NCBI GenBank assembly: GCA_021159805.1
Contig: JAGHDT010000621.1
Location: 1 to 6,295, forward strand
Length of the DNA: 6,295 nucleotides
From: Anaerolineae bacterium
Lineage (GTDB): Bacteria > Chloroflexota > Anaerolineae > B4-G1 > SLSP01
Reading direction: 5' to 3'
Part shown: piece by piece, positions 5,519 through 6,295 of the stretch
How the letters are laid out: the number at the start of each line of letters is the position of its first letter
How positions within the stretch are numbered: position 1 is the first letter of the stretch
Made by a program: the position numbers and the translations under genes
Notes under the pieces: model-generated
The model's database searches: none
What the model was told of the DNA's origin: nothing
Seen by the model: only the letters and a program-made list of their open reading frames with translations

Positions 5519-5860
5519 TCAGTGAGAGCGGACAAAGATAAGACCGTTCGTGTTCATAGTATTATGGCGGGCAAGCGCGTTCTTGACTTCAGCCGTTGCG
5601 CCAACTGGCCCTGCCTGCACCTGACGCGTCTGCCGCTCGCGCACATTCAGGGCCGCATATGTTTGTGGGCCTGGTTGAGCGAGGTTGAGAGTCACGAGCC
5701 CGCCGCGCAGGTGGAGCATATCGTTGTGCAGCAGCTCCGCTGTGGCCAGTGTACCAGTATCCCACGCCACAGCCAAGCTTCCGGTATCGGGCATCCCGCG
5801 TTCCAATCTAGCATCCAACATCCACCCTTCCCCCTCCCCCATCCTTGCCCAATCCCGCAT
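5519..5860 (-). CDS. Unrecognised minus-strand ORF, doubtful
   Basis: This is a 113-codon open frame on the minus strand in the 430-bp gap between mazF and the glycosyltransferase. The first 20 or so codons run through a G-rich and ATCC-repeat-like stretch and look unreal. From about DTGSLAVAWDTG onward the composition is protein-like, with GC-biased third positions and segments such as AELLHNDMLHLRGGLVTLNL. No Shine-Dalgarno or plausible start is evident. It may be the C-terminal remnant of a lost gene, or chance. I recognise no family and assign no function. Confidence 0.2.
   Translation of the reverse strand: MRDWARMGEGEGWMLDARLERGMPDTGSLAVAWDTGTLATAELLHNDMLHLRGGLVTLNLAQPGPQTYAALNVRERQTRQVQAGPVGATAEVKNALARHNTMNTNGLIFVRSH
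5825..5856 (-). other. G-quadruplex-forming motif
   Basis: On the minus strand there are five runs of three to five G separated by short loops (plus-strand C runs at 5825-5827, 5830-5834, 5836-5840, 5848-5850 and 5854-5856; loops 2, 1, 7 and 3). This meets the usual G3+N1-7 pattern. It lies 59 bases upstream of the glycosyltransferase start, on its template strand, so it could affect transcription into that gene. Confidence 0.55.
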
Positions 5861-5914
5861 TCCTGGGATACTACGGTTCCATTGGCCAATCCCAGACTGA
5901 AGTTACCCATACAC

Positions 5915-6295
5915 ATGAAACGCCGACAGCGCTTCCTTTTCCTTGTTCCCATGCTGCTACTTGCCTTCGGACTGCGTGTCTGGGGGCTGGCTGAGCACAA
6001 TATCTGGTGGGACGAGGGCATTGGTGTATGGGTGGCGCGACTTCCCGTCCTGGAAGGGATTCAGTGGACGGCGACGGATTCCCATCCCCCACTTCACTAT
6101 CTCATCCTACACCTCTGGCGGCTGATTGCCGGCGAGGGAGAGACCATCCTCCGGTTCCCTTCAGTCGTTGCCGGTCTCTTCACGGTCCTATTCGCCTATC
6201 ACCTCGGGCGACAGTTGGGGGGTGAGCGTACCGGGATGCTGACGGGCCTCTTCGTAGCGGTGTCGCGATTCTCCATTATGTGGTCACAAGAGACC
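5915..6295 (+). CDS. GT39/ArnT-like membrane glycosyltransferase (partial)
   Basis: The frame is open from ATG 5915 to the window edge: 127 codons, cut at the 3' end. The protein starts with a basic MKRRQR and a hydrophobic segment (7-24), then HNIWWDEGIGVWVARLP (29-44) with the acidic pair D33-E34 in the first external loop, and TATDSHPPLHYLILHLW (52-68). Further hydrophobic segments follow at about 83-97 and 107-121, ending in W-SQE. WWDE, HPPLHY and SQE are hallmarks of the GT-C fold PMT/ArnT-like (GT39) family, polytopic enzymes that transfer a sugar from a polyprenyl-phosphate donor. Acceptor and sugar are unknown. Full-length relatives run to several hundred residues. There is no obvious Shine-Dalgarno; the next in-frame ATG (5951) would remove the basic N-terminus. 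In SRFS the family usually has SPF. Confidence 0.88.
   Translation, partial: MKRRQRFLFLVPMLLLAFGLRVWGLAEHNIWWDEGIGVWVARLPVLEGIQWTATDSHPPLHYLILHLWRLIAGEGETILRFPSVVAGLFTVLFAYHLGRQLGGERTGMLTGLFVAVSRFSIMWSQET

Noticed and set aside
5607..5654. GGCCCTG / CAGGGCC inverted repeat
   Set aside because: Seven bases with a 34-base loop in GC-rich DNA; easily chance, with no supporting context.

Overview
This window looks like a piece of a bacterial chromosome of moderate-to-high GC. The lineage cannot be fixed from the sequence alone. The cysteine-free L33 protein, the F420-type LLM oxidoreductase, the GT39-type membrane glycosyltransferase and the scattered toxin-antitoxin and recombinase debris together suggest an environmental Chloroflexota-like bacterium; this is an inference of modest confidence.

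Layout: (1) 20-265 is a housekeeping gene, rpmG (ribosomal protein L33), closed by a strong intrinsic terminator. (2) 266-855 has no intact gene. It holds a decayed, minus-strand N-terminal piece of an IntI-like tyrosine recombinase (383-538) and one copy of a diverged repeat (625-726) that looks like old coding sequence. (3) 856-2763 encodes a large two-domain protein: an N-terminal right-handed beta-helix with a regularly spaced cysteine ladder, then a GH43/GH32-like beta-propeller, with no signal peptide. (4) 2829-3815 encodes an F420-dependent LLM-class oxidoreductase. It is followed by a hairpin over its stop codon and by a 79-nt element with the geometry of an integron attC site. (5) 4026-4514 encodes a Nudix hydrolase. 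(6) 4515-4900 holds the second copy of the diverged repeat and a good sigma70-like promoter with a palindrome over its -10 box. (7) 4901-5484 encodes a MazE/MazF toxin-antitoxin pair with a 7-nt overlap. (8) 5485-5914 is mostly non-coding, with an unrecognised minus-strand ORF and a G-quadruplex motif. (9) From 5915 to the window edge runs the N-terminal part of a GT39/ArnT-like glycosyltransferase.

The plus-strand genes between 856 and 5484 do not form an obvious pathway. The mix of unrelated single genes, a toxin-antitoxin module, an attC-like hairpin and a divergently oriented IntI-type remnant would fit a decayed integron or cassette-capture region beside a core gene. That reading is a hypothesis: only one convincing attC-like site is visible, and the recombinase is a short broken fragment. 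The most unusual items are the repeat pair with conserved translated sequence, the attC-like site with the integrase remnant, and the beta-helix/beta-propeller protein without a secretion signal.
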